Origin: Actinomyces massiliensis 4401292
GTDB taxonomy: Bacteria > Actinomycetota > Actinomycetes > Actinomycetales > Actinomycetaceae
Direction: 5' to 3'
Length of the DNA: 64,000 nucleotides
NCBI RefSeq assembly: GCF_000269805.1
Contig: NZ_JH711481.1
Span: 144,194-208,193, forward strand
Under the pieces are notes generated by a model, which was given only the letters and a program-made list of their open reading frames with translations, searched no databases and was not told the DNA's origin. Both the position numbers and the translations under genes were made by a program. Positions 53,510 to 61,585 of the stretch are shown piece by piece. The stretch's first letter is position 1. Each line of letters begins with the position of its first letter.

Positions 53510-54487
53510 GTGACCCCCGCACAGTCCCTCGACGCACGAGCCGCGGCCCCGACGCCGTCCGGAGGAGTGCAGATCGCCCCGCGCCCTCGGCGCGCCGACT
53601 ACTTACTGACCGCTGCGGTCGGGCTCGTCCTACCGCCCCTGATCATGGCCCCGCTCGGTATCGCGTCGTACTTCGTCGCGCACCACCGACTGCCCTGGGC
53701 CTTGCTCCTCATCGTCCTGGCGCTGGCGGTGTGCTCCATGGCGCAGGGGTTCTTCGCCGTGCGCTCCTCGCTGGGCGGGCTTGTGGCCGGCCTGGTTGCA
53801 CTGGCCGTGCACGCGGTCGTGCTCTGCGCCCCGCAGGGCGCCCAGTCCTCCCCCATGCCGTGGGCGCGCGCCTTCATCCCCACTGGTGCACTGCTGATTG
53901 CGGCGGGCGTGCTGCTGGGAGGCTCGTGGGGGATGCGTCGGGCCCGCCGCGCCGGACGCGCCGACGCGCGCCTGGCGATGCGCCTGGCCGCAGCCGACCG
54001 CGCCATGGGGGTGACACCGCCGGCCCCGCCGTCGAGGCGCCGCGACCACGTGATGTCCTTCGTGGTGACCGCCACGGCGTTCCTCGTCGCCCTGGGGCTC
54101 CTCCAGCACGGCTACGCCGAGTTGGTCGGACCGGGCAAGAAGCTCACGGGAGCACTGGGAGCACTCGCCGCTCTCGGCCTGCTCGCCCTGGGGACCTTCT
54201 TCGCGGGCCGCTCAACCCTCGGAGCCCGGGCAACCGGGCCGCTGCTCATGCTCGCCGGCCTGCCCGCACTGCTTCGCGGTGCGTGGCCGGCCACGCCCGG
54301 AGCCGCGCAACTCATGCAGTGGCTGCCCAACGACCCCACCGGCATGGGGCTCATCACGACCGGCCTGCTGCTCACCACAACAGGATGGGGAGTCCACTTG
54401 GCGAGACGTCGGGGCCGGGCAGGCGAGCTGGCCGGTCTCAAGAGCGCGGAGTCGGCGACGCCGGCCAGTGGAATCGCCCGCGTATGA
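53510..54487 (+). CDS. Integral membrane protein of unknown function
   Basis: Protein of 325 residues with about seven hydrophobic segments in two groups (about 29-125 and 180-300) separated by a basic loop (RRARRAGRADARLAMRLA). No enzymatic motif is visible. GTG start. It precedes another membrane protein gene by 101 bp on the same strand; both lie where actinobacteria carry conserved membrane genes upstream of an epoxide-hydrolase-like gene and nth. I do not recognise the family. Confidence 0.7.
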   Translation: MTPAQSLDARAAAPTPSGGVQIAPRPRRADYLLTAAVGLVLPPLIMAPLGIASYFVAHHRLPWALLLIVLALAVCSMAQGFFAVRSSLGGLVAGLVALAVHAVVLCAPQGAQSSPMPWARAFIPTGALLIAAGVLLGGSWGMRRARRAGRADARLAMRLAAADRAMGVTPPAPPSRRRDHVMSFVVTATAFLVALGLLQHGYAELVGPGKKLTGALGALAALGLLALGTFFAGRSTLGARATGPLLMLAGLPALLRGAWPATPGAAQLMQWLPNDPTGMGLITTGLLLTTTGWGVHLARRRGRAGELAGLKSAESATPASGIARV

Positions 54488-54588
54488 CAGGCGCACGACG
54501 AGCGGCACCCCACAGCGGCCGCCTCGGCACGCCTCTGCCGGACCGACCCGGCTCACGGTTACGGTGATAGATAGAGAAGGAGGTCCCA

Positions 54589-56160
54589 GTGAGCACTGAC
54601 AACCCCAGTCGTCCCGAAGACGAAACGCCCGACCGCACTGCTCGGGACAAGTCCGTCGACACCGGAGGCACCCCCGCTACCGGAGAGCCCTCGCTGGAGG
54701 TACCGGCCCTTGCGCCGGTGCTCGATGCCGATGGGGAGATCCTGGACATGCAGGAGGCTCCCCCCACGCAGGCCGCGCAAACAACGCCGGCAGCACAAGC
54801 AGCACAGACAGCACAGAGCGACTCCGACGCGACTCCGGTCACTCCCACGGCCAACGGCCCCGGCTCAGGAACCGCGACTCCGCACACTCCGCACACTCCT
54901 CAGCACGGCGCGCCCAGAACCGCCACCCCGCCACCGGGCACACCTAGAACCGCCACCCCGCATACCCCGCAGCACGGCGCGCCCAGAACCGCCACCCCGC
55001 ACACACCTCAGCACGGAACATACGCATCCGGCGCCGTCGCCGCCGAGAACACGGGAACGCCCCCTCAGGAGCCGCCCGCCTCCGCAGGACCCGCGAATCC
55101 CGTTCAGGGCATGCCCGACAGCCTGCCGGGGCAGGCAGAACCGGCGGGCTCCGCCGAACCGTCAGAATCTGCAGAACCTGCAGCGCCCACAGCACCTGCC
55201 GCGGGCGGGCTCCCCGCCGGAGGAGCCGCCGCCGACCCCCTCAATCTGGAGAAGCCCGAGCCGATCGTGCTCACGCCCGACACCGGGCAGCACGACGAGG
55301 CCGCCGAGGAGCCTGTCGAGGACACCGCGGTGCGCCGTCGCTCCCTGTTCACCCCGGCCCAGCCGGCCCCGCTCACTGCGGCCCAGGCCCCCCTGGAGGC
55401 GGCGGACAAGCCGAGCACCGCCGACCCGGCACTCAACGCCGCAGCAGCATCGCCCGCGGCCACGGCGCGTGGTACGGGCGAGTCCACGGGGCGCAGCGCG
55501 TCATCTGGGGCGGGCGACGGCGAGAGCCCCGACGCCGTGCCCGCGCAGTCGACGGCTCATGCGGACAGGACCAGGCGGAGATCCCGTCGTACCGCCGCAG
55601 TCGGCGACGACGATGTCCCGCTGGACGGCTCCATCGTTGTCGGCCAACCGAAATCTCGAACCGCTACGCACTGGGCCGGAGCTCTCGTATCGATCATCGC
55701 ACTGCCGGTGACCTGGTTCTTCCTCCACGACGGCGCCGCCATGGCGACCGTCCGCGCCTCGGGCTCCTACGCCTTCGATCTGTCCGCGCGTGGCCTGACC
55801 GAGCTGGCGATCGGGGCGCTCGCCCTCATCATCGCCATGTGGGTGGCGCGCCGCACCTCCGTGGGCAGCATCATCGTCGGCGTCATCTCGATCCTGCTGG
55901 GACTCCCCTTCCTCATCGCCCCGGGCGTGATGACGGATACGTTCACGCCCTTCCTCAACAATCTGAGCACCCAGTCCGCCCTCGGCCAGAGCCTGAGCAC
56001 CTACCTGTGGACCGACGCGGTCACGGGCAAGTTCCTGGCCCTGGGCCTGTTCATGGTGATGGTCGGAGTCGTCTCGCACTCGGCGCGACGCGCCGGACGG
56101 CACGAGCAGGAGATCTTGAGCCGCGCAGACGGTCCGTGCCGGGCGGACGGCGAGGATTGA
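54589..56160 (+). CDS. Low-complexity N-terminus plus membrane domain protein
   Basis: Protein of 523 residues. Residues 1-345 are Ala/Pro/Thr/Ser-rich and disordered, including three or four copies of GAPRTATPHTPQH (about 108-140). Residues 360-500 carry four hydrophobic segments. The first (WAGALVSIIALPVTWFFLHD) and the loop LSTYLWTDAVTGKF resemble actinobacterial conserved membrane proteins of unknown role. AAGGAGG five bases before the GTG at 54589 fixes the start. The repeat region may vary between strains through slippage. Confidence 0.75.
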   Translation: MSTDNPSRPEDETPDRTARDKSVDTGGTPATGEPSLEVPALAPVLDADGEILDMQEAPPTQAAQTTPAAQAAQTAQSDSDATPVTPTANGPGSGTATPHTPHTPQHGAPRTATPPPGTPRTATPHTPQHGAPRTATPHTPQHGTYASGAVAAENTGTPPQEPPASAGPANPVQGMPDSLPGQAEPAGSAEPSESAEPAAPTAPAAGGLPAGGAAADPLNLEKPEPIVLTPDTGQHDEAAEEPVEDTAVRRRSLFTPAQPAPLTAAQAPLEAADKPSTADPALNAAAASPAATARGTGESTGRSASSGAGDGESPDAVPAQSTAHADRTRRRSRRTAAVGDDDVPLDGSIVVGQPKSRTATHWAGALVSIIALPVTWFFLHDGAAMATVRASGSYAFDLSARGLTELAIGALALIIAMWVARRTSVGSIIVGVISILLGLPFLIAPGVMTDTFTPFLNNLSTQSALGQSLSTYLWTDAVTGKFLALGLFMVMVGVVSHSARRAGRHEQEILSRADGPCRADGED

Positions 56161-56169
56161 GCCGAGGTC

Positions 56170-56213
56170 GAGCGGGGGTTGAGCGGGGGTTGAGCGGGGG
56201 TTGAGCGGGGGTT
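56170..56213. repeat. 11-bp tandem repeat GAGCGGGGGTT x4
   Basis: Four perfect head-to-tail copies begin 10 bp after the preceding stop codon. G-tracts of five every 11 bp could form a G-quadruplex on the plus strand; otherwise no role is evident. Confidence 0.9.
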
Positions 56214-56351
56214 TGGCGGAGCGCAACAGTGGGAGAGGCTGACGAGCGTGCGCTTCGCACGACCCGCCCAGGCGCACGCATCCTGAGTGCATAGGGAAGC
56301 GCACATGGGGAAGCACGGGGAAGCAATAGGAACGGCCGCTAACCTGGGGAT

Positions 56352-57236
56352 GTGCCCGACCCCGCCACTGCGCCGTCCCCAGAAAGCCCAAAAGGCATAA
56401 CAAGCCCGGCAGACCCGACAAGCCCGTCAAGCCCGGCCATGAGTTCCGTGGGTGATGCCCTGCGCGACGTCGTGCCCATCATCATCGGTTACGTCACGCT
56501 GGGGCTGGCCGCCGGCATGCTGCTGGTCGCCGAGGGACTGTCCTGGTGGTGGGCGCCGGTGTGGAGCATCGTCATCTACTCCGGAACCATGCAGATGCTG
56601 CTCGCGCCCCTGGCCGGGGTGGGCGAGCCATTGGCGGCGATCGCGGCCTCCGCCGTCTTCATCTCGGGACGGCACGTCTTCTACGGACTCGGATTCCCAC
56701 TCGATCGCGTACGCGGGAGCCTGCCCACCCGCCTCTACGCCGTCCACGCGATCACCGACGAGGTCTACGCACTGCTCGCCTCTAAGGACCGGGGAGCGAT
56801 GAGTGGACGCTACATCATCACAGTCGAGGCGGTCAGCCAGGCCTCGTGGACCCTGGGCACGACGGTGGGGGCGCTGGCGGGCACCGGGCTGACCGCACTG
56901 GTCGGCGATGACATCAAGCTGCTGGGCTTCGTGCTGACCTCGCTGTTCGTCGTCCTGACGATCGAGAGCTGGAAGAGCCACCCGGATCTGGCGGTCCTGA
57001 TCGTGGGCGTCCTCGCCGGTGTCGTGGGCATGACGATCGGCGGATCGGCGGCGCTGCTCAGCGCCCTTGGCTTACTGGCGGTGGGGCTCATCGCGCTCTA
57101 CGGCTGGCGCTCGCGCCGCGCTGCACGCGCTGCACAGGCGCGGGGACCGCGCTCCGATGCCGGCGCCGTCACCAGCTCAGAAGCCTCTGGATCAACCTCT
57201 GGATCGCGCGCATCCGGGAAGGATGAGTCATGCTGA
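56352..57236 (+). CDS. azlC: AzlC-family branched-chain amino acid exporter subunit
   Basis: Membrane protein of 294 residues with about seven transmembrane segments. AzlC signatures: RDVVPIIIGYVTLGLAAGML, WSIVIYSGTMQMLLAPL and SGRHVFYGLGFPLDRVR. With AzlD it exports branched-chain amino acids or related compounds. The first 29 residues are Pro/Ser-rich; the ATG at 56439 (MSSVGDALRDVV) is an alternative start. The stop overlaps the azlD start by 7 bp. Confidence 0.92.
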   Translation: MPDPATAPSPESPKGITSPADPTSPSSPAMSSVGDALRDVVPIIIGYVTLGLAAGMLLVAEGLSWWWAPVWSIVIYSGTMQMLLAPLAGVGEPLAAIAASAVFISGRHVFYGLGFPLDRVRGSLPTRLYAVHAITDEVYALLASKDRGAMSGRYIITVEAVSQASWTLGTTVGALAGTGLTALVGDDIKLLGFVLTSLFVVLTIESWKSHPDLAVLIVGVLAGVVGMTIGGSAALLSALGLLAVGLIALYGWRSRRAARAAQARGPRSDAGAVTSSEASGSTSGSRASGKDESC

Positions 57237-57559
57237 CGCTGACCAACCCTCAGATAGCCGTCGCGGTCGTTGTCGTCGCACTCATCACCTTCGCCTGCCG
57301 CATCGCTCCCTTCGCCCTCCTGCGGGGCCGCAGCACCAGTCCACTGCTGGGCTTCCTGTCCTCGGCCATGCCGCTGGGCGTCATGGTCGTGCTCGTGGCC
57401 TATACGCTCGGCGACGTCGGCACCGCCCCGGCCGCATGGCTGCCGGCGGTGGCCGGAATCGCGGCGACGGCGGGCCTGCACCTGTGGCGCCGCGCGATCG
57501 GCCTGTCGTTGATCGGCGGGACCGGGACCTATGTCGTCATCAGTCTCCTGCTGACCTGA
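57230..57559 (+). CDS. azlD: AzlD-family exporter subunit
   Basis: Small membrane protein of 109 residues with four hydrophobic segments. AzlD features: FACRIAPFALLRGR near residues 21-34 and SSAMPLGVMVVLVAYTL. It partners AzlC, with which it is translationally coupled. A double stem-loop lies 50 bp downstream. Confidence 0.93.
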   Translation: MLTLTNPQIAVAVVVVALITFACRIAPFALLRGRSTSPLLGFLSSAMPLGVMVVLVAYTLGDVGTAPAAWLPAVAGIAATAGLHLWRRAIGLSLIGGTGTYVVISLLLT

Positions 57560-57607
57560 CGGGAAGCATGACGCCGCCCGGACGCCTGGAACGTGAATGC
57601 GCCTCCG

Positions 57608-57701
57608 CAACGTCAACGGAGATTCCTCGCATCTTTCTGAGCATAGAGGTCAGAAAGATGCGAGAAACCGCCGTCCGTGCAACGAAACGCCGTTGACGTT
57701 G
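57608..57701. repeat. Double stem-loop, TTTCTG family
   Basis: Outer stem CAACGTCAACGG (57608-57619) with 57690-57701, inner stem CTCGCATCTTTCTGA (57626-57640) with 57650-57664, both perfect. The apex TTTCTGA/TCAGAAA is shared with 24204-24268. It lies between azlD and a co-directional hydrolase gene and probably also ends the azlCD transcript. Confidence 0.75.
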
Positions 57702-57753
57702 GAGCCCGCCGGGCCGGCCCGCATCCGTCCAGCCGATCATTTAGGCTGCCCTG

Positions 57754-58689
57754 GTGCCCGTCATCGTCAATCGCCCCGGCCCCTGGGCCCATCGCGACCT
57801 CACCGCGGGCGGAACCCAGTTCCACGCCGCCCTCGCCGGACATGAGGAGCTCCCCTCTGCCGCGAACACGGACGCTCAGGACGCCGGCCCAGCGAAGCCC
57901 CTGATTCTGCTTGTTCACGGCTTCCCCGAATGCTGGTGGGCGTGGCGGCACGTCATCGGCCCCCTGGCTGAGGCCGGCCACCGCGTCGCCGCCGCGGATC
58001 TGCGGGGCTTCGGCGGTTCGGACCGGCCGCCATCGGGCTACGACCTGGTGACCCTGGCCTCCGACATGGCCGCCGTCGTGCGAGCCCTGGGGCACGAGCG
58101 GGCCATTGTCATCGGAGCGGGCCTGGGCGGGCAGGTCGCGTGGGCGCTGGCGAACCAGGAGCCGACGATGACCGTGGCGATCGTGCCCGTCGGCGCGCCG
58201 CATCCGCTGGCGCTGAGGTCCTTGCGCGGACGAGTCGTCTCCGGAGCGGTCGTTCAGTACCTGTGGCTGAAGACCCCGATGCTGCCGGAACGGTCGCTGC
58301 GCACGACGTCGGGCATCGATCGCCTGCTGCGCTCCTGGGCGGGTCCTCGCACCAAGCAGACCGTGACCGAGTCGGCCGGGTACTACGCGGCCCTCCTGGC
58401 GCGACCCGGCGCGGCGCACTCGGCACTGGAGACAGTGCGTCGCGCAGCGCTCAGTCGTGAGGAGATCGCCTGCCTCAACACTCCTGCGGAGGTCCCGGTC
58501 ATGAGCGTGCAGGGCGAGCTGGATCCGGTTCAGCCGGCACAGGCCTATGCGCGTGACGTTCACCACGTTGCGGGCCATCTGCGGCAGGTGACCGTGCGCG
58601 ACGCCGGGCACTTCCCCCACGAGGAGGCTCCCGAGCAATTCATCGACGCGCTCCTGCCGTTCCTGACCGAAGTCGAGAAAAGGCGGTAG
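57754..58689 (+). CDS. Alpha/beta-hydrolase, epoxide-hydrolase-like, nucleophile replaced by Gly
   Basis: Protein of 311 residues with the epoxide hydrolase/haloalkane dehalogenase fold: oxyanion HGFPECWWAW (55-64) and DLRGFGGSDRP (82-91). The nucleophile elbow, normally GHDWGG or GxSxGG, reads GAGLGG (121-126), leaving Gly123 where Asp or Ser is required. The C-terminal His in DAGHFPHEE is kept. It occupies the place of ephE (Rv3670) upstream of nth and crp. Without a nucleophile it is likely non-catalytic or works differently. GTG start. Confidence 0.85.
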   Translation: MPVIVNRPGPWAHRDLTAGGTQFHAALAGHEELPSAANTDAQDAGPAKPLILLVHGFPECWWAWRHVIGPLAEAGHRVAAADLRGFGGSDRPPSGYDLVTLASDMAAVVRALGHERAIVIGAGLGGQVAWALANQEPTMTVAIVPVGAPHPLALRSLRGRVVSGAVVQYLWLKTPMLPERSLRTTSGIDRLLRSWAGPRTKQTVTESAGYYAALLARPGAAHSALETVRRAALSREEIACLNTPAEVPVMSVQGELDPVQPAQAYARDVHHVAGHLRQVTVRDAGHFPHEEAPEQFIDALLPFLTEVEKRR

Positions 58690-58723
58690 CGAGCCCCGAG
58701 GCGACCTCAGCCCCGGATGAGCC

Positions 58724-59515
58724 TCAGACGCCCACCTGAGGGCACAACTCGGCATTGAGGAGCACGCACTCGCCGCACCGCGGTGCGCGCGCGCCGCACA
58801 CCGCCCTCCCGTGCTCGATGAGGCGATGACAGCCGTCGGTCCAGCGCTCCGGCTCCCACAGGGCGCTCAGATCGCGCTCCACCCGCACCGGATCCTTCGC
58901 GGTCGTCCAGCCCAGGCGCCGCGACAGACGGCCCACATGGGTGTCCACGGTGATGGCCGGCCGCCCGAAAGCGTTGCCCAGCACAACATTGGCGGTTTTG
59001 CGCCCGACGCCGGGCAGAGTCATGAGCGCCTCCCGCCCCTGGGGCACGACGCCGTCGAAGCGCTCGACCAGACCGCTCGCCAAGCCGATGAGCCGCTCGG
59101 CGCGGGTGCGCTGCATGCCCAGCGGTCGCAGCAGCGCCTCGAGATCGTCGGGGTCGGCGGCCGCCAGCGCACCGGCGTCGGGGCAGAGCGCGAAGAGCTC
59201 GGGGGTGACGGTGTTGACTCGAGCATCGGTGGTCTGAGCGGACAGAACCGTGGCCACCAGGAGCTGGAAGGGGCCGTCGTGGTCCAAGGTGCAGTGCGCC
59301 CCGGGATAGACGGCGGTGAGCTCATCATCGACGGCGCGGGCGCGCAGAGCGGTGGAGGCGCATGAGCCGGCACCATGCGCGCCAGGGACATCGAGCAGGT
59401 CCGTCGAGACCTCAGAAGCCGCGGGAAGCGCGAACCCCGGACCGCCGATCGGCACTGACGCACCCATGGCTCCTCCCATTCCTCTCGCTCCCTTGACTCC
59501 CCTGACTCCGTTCAC
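58724..59515 (-). CDS. nth: Endonuclease III
   Basis: Base-excision repair DNA glycosylase/AP lyase for oxidised pyrimidines, 263 residues. The helix-hairpin-helix LPGVGRKTANVVLGN holds the catalytic Lys, and the catalytic Asp is in VDTHVGRLSRRL. The iron-sulfur ligands read C-x6-C-x2-C-x7-C (CGARAPRCGECVLLNAELC), whereas the usual last spacing is x5. The first 60 residues are Gly-rich leader and the true start is uncertain (ATGs at 59515, 59482 and 59470). Divergent from crp, as in many actinobacteria. Confidence 0.93.
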   Translation of the reverse strand: MNGVRGVKGARGMGGAMGASVPIGGPGFALPAASEVSTDLLDVPGAHGAGSCASTALRARAVDDELTAVYPGAHCTLDHDGPFQLLVATVLSAQTTDARVNTVTPELFALCPDAGALAAADPDDLEALLRPLGMQRTRAERLIGLASGLVERFDGVVPQGREALMTLPGVGRKTANVVLGNAFGRPAITVDTHVGRLSRRLGWTTAKDPVRVERDLSALWEPERWTDGCHRLIEHGRAVCGARAPRCGECVLLNAELCPQVGV

Positions 59516-59731
59516 CCGCGTTCAGCCCCGCTTCAGTCCCCACGATCTTCAGCCCCGCTCGCCTATTCCGCCGACTCGCCGCGCGTCCCGTCCCCGGGAG
59601 ACTTGCTCGGGTCACAATCAAGACTACAATGCTCGTCCGCGTGCCACAGATCACAAGCCATGGCAGGATATGACACAGGGCTGCCCGCCGAAGGCCGGGA
59701 CCCAGCCGATCGACCCCACAGGAGGACCTTC

Positions 59732-60409
59732 GTGGAAGACAGCATCATCGCCAGAATCCCGCTGTTCGAGGGCATGAGTCCCGAGGAGCAGGACGAGCTG
59801 CGCGCCATGATGACGCAGACGACTCTGCGTCGCGGCGAGACCCTCTTCAACGAGGGGGACGCCGGCGATCGCCTTTACATCCTGCTCGCCGGCAAGGTGA
59901 AGCTCGGCCACGCCTCTGCGGACGGTCGGGAGAACCTGCTGGCCGTGCTCGGTCCCGGCGAAGTGGTCGGCGAGCTGACCCTGTTCGATCCGGGCCCGCG
60001 CTCGACGACGGCAACCGCCGTGGCCCCCACCGAGCTGCTCACGCTCGAGCACAGCCAGCTCATGGGCTTCATTGAGTCGCATCCGACCCTGGCCAAGGAC
60101 ATGCTGCGCGCCCTGGCCCAGCGACTGCGCCGCACCAACACCGCGTTGGCCGACCTGGTCTTCTCCGACGTTCCCGGCCGCGTTGCCAAGGCCCTGCTGG
60201 ACCTGGCCGACCGCTTCGGCTCGACGACGGAGGACGGCGTGCACGTCCCGCACGACCTGACCCAGGAGGAGCTCGCCCAGCTCGTCGGCGCCTCGCGCGA
60301 GACCGTCAACAAGTCACTGGCCGAATTCGTCTCCCGCGGTTGGATCCGCCTGGAGGGGCGCGCCGTCACGCTGCTCGACGTCGATCGCCTCCGGCGTCGC
60401 GCGCGCTGA
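59732..60409 (+). CDS. crp: Crp/Fnr-family cAMP receptor-like regulator
   Basis: Dimeric transcription regulator of 225 residues. The N-terminal cyclic-nucleotide domain has FNEGDAGDRLYILLAGKVKL and the phosphate-binding cassette GELTLFDPGPRSTTATA. A dimer helix is followed by the helix-turn-helix LTQEELAQLVGASRETVNKSL. This matches GlxR/Crp of actinobacteria. AGGAGG with seven-base spacing precedes the GTG at 59732; reading upstream of it is not native. It is conserved next to nth. Confidence 0.95.
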   Translation: MEDSIIARIPLFEGMSPEEQDELRAMMTQTTLRRGETLFNEGDAGDRLYILLAGKVKLGHASADGRENLLAVLGPGEVVGELTLFDPGPRSTTATAVAPTELLTLEHSQLMGFIESHPTLAKDMLRALAQRLRRTNTALADLVFSDVPGRVAKALLDLADRFGSTTEDGVHVPHDLTQEELAQLVGASRETVNKSLAEFVSRGWIRLEGRAVTLLDVDRLRRRAR

Positions 60410-60483
60410 CACTCGCTGAACCGCACCGAGCCGACCTGAGCTGCACTGAGTCGCGCTGAGTCGCACTGAGGCGATCGGAGCAT

Positions 60484-60525
60484 CGGGTATCGCCCTCGGC
60501 TGAACTCGACCGAGGGCGATGCCCG
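60484..60525. terminator. Bidirectional terminator between crp and the DUF4177-like gene
   Basis: An 11-bp perfect stem ATCGCCCTCGG with its complement (60489-60499, 60510-60520), extended by CGGG/CCCG with one unpaired base on each side. It lies between convergent genes, 75 bp after crp and 40 bp after the opposite stop. Confidence 0.75.
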
Positions 60526-60565
60526 GTTCAGCTCAGGTCAACTCAAATCACCTCGGGTCAGACGC

Positions 60566-60736
60566 TCAGTCGCGCGGACGCTTGAGGTAGGCGACGAGGT
60601 TGTCCGAGCCGGCCGGGCCGGGAATGACCTGAACGAGCTCCCACCCGTCAGCACCCCACTGATCGAGGATCTGCTTGGTGGCATGGGTGAGCAGGGGCAC
60701 GGTGGCGTATTCCCACCTGGTCGGCTGAGTAGTCAT
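60566..60736 (-). CDS. DUF4177-like small protein (Rv3678A-type)
   Basis: Short conserved protein of 56 residues containing RWEYATVPLLTHATKQILDQ, WGADGWELVQVIPGP and a C-terminal NLVAYLKRPRD. The WEY..WGADGWELV pattern is that of DUF4177 and of the tiny actinobacterial proteins encoded near crp and whiB4. The function is unknown. The ATG at 60736 fits homologues. A 22-bp array lies 45 bp upstream of its start. Confidence 0.85.
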   Translation of the reverse strand: MTTQPTRWEYATVPLLTHATKQILDQWGADGWELVQVIPGPAGSDNLVAYLKRPRD

Positions 60737-60781
60737 GACGCGAGCCTACGGGCATCCCGGCAGGACGGGAAAGCCTAGAGA

Positions 60782-60900
60782 GCCGAGATCGGTCCGTCTC
60801 CGCATCGAGATCGGTCCGACGGACCGATCTCACTCAGCGGTGCTCAGCGGCACCCGACAGATCTCGACGCCGGAGCCGGACCTCGACGCCGGAACGCGCC
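60782..60900. repeat. 22-bp array 11, head-to-head junction
   Basis: Two reverse units (ending at 60793 and 60815) abut forward units (first at 60823, later ones diverged to about 60900). The junction GAGATCGGTCCG-A-CGGACCGATCTC is a perfect 12-bp inverted repeat with a one-base centre. It is the only place where opposite arrays touch. Confidence 0.85.
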
Positions 60901-60915
60901 AGGTGCCCGATCGCC

Positions 60916-61242
60916 TCACCTCACGCGTGCCAGAATCCGAGGGGCGCGTCGAGCGTGGATTTCGGCGACGAGATCGTCGTCCTCCCGGCGCAGCCATTCA
61001 CTCCAATCGGTCACCTCGGGGAATCGGCGCAGCAGCGCTCGGCGCTCGCGCTCGGTCAGTCCGCCCCACACCCCGAAGGAGGAGTCGGAGTCGAGAGCCT
61101 CAGCAAGACACTCCATGCGAACCGGGCACGCGAAACACAGCGATCGTATGTCGCGCTGCTCAGCGCCCTTGCCGAAAAGCTGGTCTGGATCAACATTGGC
61201 GCACGCCGCTCGGACTGCCCAGGTCTGGTCGGTCGTCGTCAT
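60916..61242 (-). CDS. WhiB-family iron-sulfur regulator (WhiB4-like by position)
   Basis: Redox-sensitive transcription factor of 108 residues. Cluster ligands C14, C36, C39 and C45, then GVWGG (57-61) and the basic LTERERRALLRRF segment for DNA binding. Its placement directly upstream of, and divergent from, a class A penicillin-binding protein gene matches whiB4-ponA2 of mycobacteria. A purine-rich GAGAAAGAAAG precedes the ATG. Confidence 0.93.
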   Translation of the reverse strand: MTTTDQTWAVRAACANVDPDQLFGKGAEQRDIRSLCFACPVRMECLAEALDSDSSFGVWGGLTERERRALLRRFPEVTDWSEWLRREDDDLVAEIHARRAPRILARVR

Positions 61243-61585
61243 CTTTCTTTCTCCCTAGCTGAGTCGGCCAACAGCACTGTCAGCCGCATCACACCGACGA
61301 CCGTATGTCAAACGTCAACGTCAAGCCAAATCCGCTCCCGGACCGTACATGGATCGACGCGCCCAACCCGCGCTCGAAGGCCGCTTGTGAACCCCCGCGG
61401 GCGAGCGTCGAACGGATGTCGAACGCAGCGGCCGCACGCCGGAATTCGACCCCGAGCCGGTCTCCAACCGGCTTCCCACCACTCCCGGCCAACCGCCTTC
61501 CTGCCGCAGGATTCTTAGATTCTTCTCAGATCATTCGCGTCGTAGCCCACTGCGCAGGCGGACGATTGCCCGTAGGCTGTGCCCC
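61243..61585. promoter_or_regulatory. Divergent promoter region, whiB / penicillin-binding protein
   Basis: A 343-bp gap without genes. TTCTTAGATTCTTCTCAGATCATTC (61510-61535, partly listed) is an AT-richer patch that could hold the penicillin-binding protein promoter, and AACGTCAACGTCAAG (about 61312-61326) is a short direct repeat. No operator can be assigned with confidence. Confidence 0.35.

Noticed and set aside
56170-56213. Riboswitch or attenuator ahead of azlC
   Set aside because: The region is a simple 11-bp tandem repeat, and no leader peptide rich in branched-chain codons or recognisable aptamer was found.
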